Shown: positions 5,692 to 7,032 of the stretch, piece after piece | Layout of the letters: each line of letters opens with the position of its first letter | Position numbering within the stretch: the first letter of the stretch is position 1 | NCBI GenBank assembly: GCA_027083715.1 | Contig: JALWNR010000146.1 | Location: 1 to 7,032, forward strand | Origin: Bacteroidales bacterium | GTDB lineage: Bacteria > Bacteroidota > Bacteroidia > Bacteroidales > NBLH01 | Direction: 5' to 3' | Length of the DNA: 7,032 bases | Notes under the pieces: generated by a model | Databases searched by the model: none | Told to the model about the DNA's origin: nothing | What the model saw: only the letters and a program-made list of their open reading frames with translations | Made by a program: the position numbers and the translations under genes

Positions 5692-6825
5692 TTAATCGTT
5701 TAATTTGTGATCAATTTTTTCTGCATTTTCAATGCCTCTATTCAATCCTTCCCTCAATTCTTTCTTTTTGGCAATATTAGCTGCAACACCATGAACAACA
5801 GCTGCTCCTGCTGTAACACCCAACAATATTTTACCGATTTTATCTGCGGTACTTTCAATTTCTCCTCCGCTAACATTGGTCAAACGTTCTACAAACGGAC
5901 CATTGTCCCAGAAACCGGACTCGCTACAGCCAATACATGGATTTCCCGATTTAATCGGAAATCCTACTCCACCATTCCAACCTACTGTTCCACATGCATT
6001 ATAGGTTACAGGACCTCTACAACCTAATTTATACAAGCAATATCCCTTTTTGGCATTAGCATCGTCAAAAGTTTCGGCATATAAGCCGGCATCAAAATAC
6101 GGACGACGATAACAACTGTCATGTACTCTTTTTCCATAAAATTCAGTGGGTCGCCCTTCTGAATCTAATTGAGGCAAACGTCCAAAAGTGATATAATGTA
6201 CAATAACTGCAGTCATTACTTCTCCAATAGGCGGACATCCGGGCACTTGAACAATTGGTTTATCTTTTATAATATCCCGTACAGGAACAGAGCCGGTAGG
6301 ATTGGGATCTGCTGCTTGTATTCCACCATAAGATGAACAACTTCCATAAGTGATGATGGCAGCTGCCCCCTCAGCGGATTCTTTTAAAATTTCTAATGCT
6401 GTTCGTCCTGCTATGGAACAATATACTCCACCATCCTTAGTTGGAATTGCTCCTTCTACTACTAAAATATACTTGCCATGGTGTTTTTTCATTGAATCAT
6501 GCTTGGCTTTCTCTGCATTAAAACCAGATGCTGCCATTAAAGTATCCGTGTAATCCAATGAAATGTAATCAAATAAAATATCTGCTACAAGCGGATGAGC
6601 AGAACGTATAAAAGATTCACTGCAACCAGTACACTCCTGAAAATGTTCCCAAATTACAGGTATTCGTTCTTTCGTTTCTAATGCTTCTACAACTTTAGCC
6701 ACTGCATTATACTCCAAACCTATGGTAGCAGCAGCAAAGCTGGCAAATTTCAGAAAATCACGGCGGGAAATCCCCGCACGCTTAAATTCTTCATAATAAG
6801 TGATTTTTTTTTCTGATTCATTCAT
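5692..6825 (-). CDS. hyaA: [NiFe]-hydrogenase small subunit, Tat-exported and membrane-anchored
   Basis: This electron-transfer subunit has 377 residues. A Tat signal, SRRDFLKF (20-27), precedes a hydrophobic stretch, and the mature region begins near ETKERIPVIWEHFQ (50-63). Cluster ligands match C. necator HoxK with a constant offset of 48. The proximal cluster has C65, C68, C163 and C197. The distal [4Fe-4S] has H235, C238, C263 and C269. The medial cluster has C278, P290, C297 and C300, and the proline suggests [3Fe-4S]. The two extra cysteines of O2-tolerant enzymes (HoxK Cys19 and Cys120) are G67 and G168, so a standard proximal [4Fe-4S] is predicted. A C-terminal hydrophobic helix (about 328-351) with H345 anchors the protein beside the cytochrome b, followed by a charged tail. 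It is the first gene of the cluster. The orientation is periplasmic by inference from the Tat signal. HoxK ligand positions were recalled from memory and aligned by hand. Confidence 0.97.
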   Translation of the reverse strand: MNESEKKITYYEEFKRAGISRRDFLKFASFAAATIGLEYNAVAKVVEALETKERIPVIWEHFQECTGCSESFIRSAHPLVADILFDYISLDYTDTLMAASGFNAEKAKHDSMKKHHGKYILVVEGAIPTKDGGVYCSIAGRTALEILKESAEGAAAIITYGSCSSYGGIQAADPNPTGSVPVRDIIKDKPIVQVPGCPPIGEVMTAVIVHYITFGRLPQLDSEGRPTEFYGKRVHDSCYRRPYFDAGLYAETFDDANAKKGYCLYKLGCRGPVTYNACGTVGWNGGVGFPIKSGNPCIGCSESGFWDNGPFVERLTNVSGGEIESTADKIGKILLGVTAGAAVVHGVAANIAKKKELREGLNRGIENAEKIDHKLND

Positions 6826-7032
6826 GGTACCGGATTTTATTAAAATAGTATTGTTTCCGAAAAGTATATGCTGATTATTTGTGAAAGGATTTTATTTTTG
6901 CTCAACAAAGGAGGTTTATATACGATACCCAGTATAAACATAATTAGTTTAGATTAAGATTAGGTCTATGCAATTTATAAAATTTATTTCAAACTTGGGA
7001 TATTTAGATGTATAAATGTATTGATTTTAATT
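6826..7032. other. Non-coding region upstream of the hydrogenase cluster (to window edge)
   Basis: These 207 nt should hold the promoter of the minus-strand cluster. I see no convincing gene. A weak match to the Bacteroidota -7 element (TAnnTTTG) is TACTTTTC on the minus strand at 6859-6866, 34 nt before the small subunit ATG, but no good -33 TTTG is at the right distance. An imperfect dyad lies at 6914-6939 (GTTTATATAC, then GTATAAAC), about 90-115 nt upstream of the ATG, and could be an operator. The stretch next to the ATG has a small hairpin (6834-6846) and the palindrome GGTACC (6826-6831). I find no sigma-54 promoter and no clear FNR/CRP-like site. Confidence 0.4.

Noticed and set aside
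5707..6553. Open plus-strand frames (5707-6027 and 6350-6553) antisense to the small subunit gene
   Set aside because: The small subunit frame contains every Fe-S ligand in order; the antisense translations look like reverse-complement artefacts.
6859..6866. TACTTTTC as a Bacteroidota -7 promoter element
   Set aside because: Not annotated as a promoter because the last base differs from the consensus and no TTTG lies about 19-21 nt upstream; mentioned only in the leader description.
6907..6915. AAAGGAGGT on the plus strand, a textbook Shine-Dalgarno sequence
   Set aside because: No ATG, GTG or TTG at a suitable distance opens a meaningful frame, and it lies in the leader of a minus-strand cluster. 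Most likely coincidence.
6984..7031. Short minus-strand frame open to the window edge, possibly the tail of an upstream gene
   Set aside because: About 15 codons with no recognisable sequence; cannot be told from chance.
7008..7032. Possible start of a divergent plus-strand gene (ATG at 7008)
   Set aside because: Only eight codons before the window edge, with no supporting promoter or ribosome-binding site.
1..7032. CRISPR arrays, insertion sequences, tRNA or rRNA genes, toxin-antitoxin pairs
   Set aside because: No regularly spaced repeats, transposase motifs, terminal inverted repeats or cloverleaf sequences seen. The XRE regulator has no toxin-like partner among its two downstream neighbours.

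Overview
The window is AT-rich (about one third G+C by eye) and appears to come from a bacterial chromosome, most likely a member of the Bacteroidota. That assignment is an inference. It rests on the base composition, the near absence of Shine-Dalgarno sequences before start codons, and the style of the hydrogenase and regulator proteins. No taxonomic marker gene is present.

The right-hand 5 kb (about 6825 down to 1796) is a five-gene cluster on the minus strand. In transcription order it encodes a [NiFe]-hydrogenase small subunit with a Tat signal and C-terminal membrane anchor, the Ni-containing large subunit, a di-haem cytochrome b, a hydrogenase maturation endopeptidase, and a six-helix UreH-like metal transporter with a histidine-rich loop. 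The gaps are 4, 12, 123 and 31 nt, so this is very probably one operon. Together it makes a membrane-bound H2-uptake hydrogenase that passes electrons through the cytochrome b to the quinone pool, plus its own protease and a probable nickel importer. The hyp genes for the Ni-Fe(CN)2CO cofactor, and the accessory genes typical of O2-tolerant enzymes, are absent and must lie elsewhere or not exist. The small subunit aligns without gaps, at every Fe-S ligand, with O2-tolerant HoxK/HyaA-type subunits. However, it has glycine at both positions that carry the two extra proximal-cluster cysteines in those enzymes. A conventional [4Fe-4S] proximal cluster and O2 sensitivity are therefore predicted.

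The left-hand 1.7 kb carries three plus-strand genes: the nearly complete tail of a small XRE-type helix-turn-helix regulator, a 173-residue protein whose second half resembles the C-terminal domain of MurD without the catalytic domains, and a 294-residue protein with an N-terminal two-helix membrane hairpin and no recognised family. The two groups converge at 1687-1795, where only a weak AT-only hairpin is visible.

The non-coding signals of most interest are inverted repeats on the minus-strand transcript. There is a 13-pair stem between the cytochrome b and protease genes, with two G-U pairs that form only in the operon RNA. There is an 11-bp perfect inverted repeat in the protease 5' coding region whose loop holds an alternative ATG. 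A compact hairpin ends 6 nt before the transporter start codon. I found no tRNA, rRNA, CRISPR array, insertion sequence or obvious attachment site.
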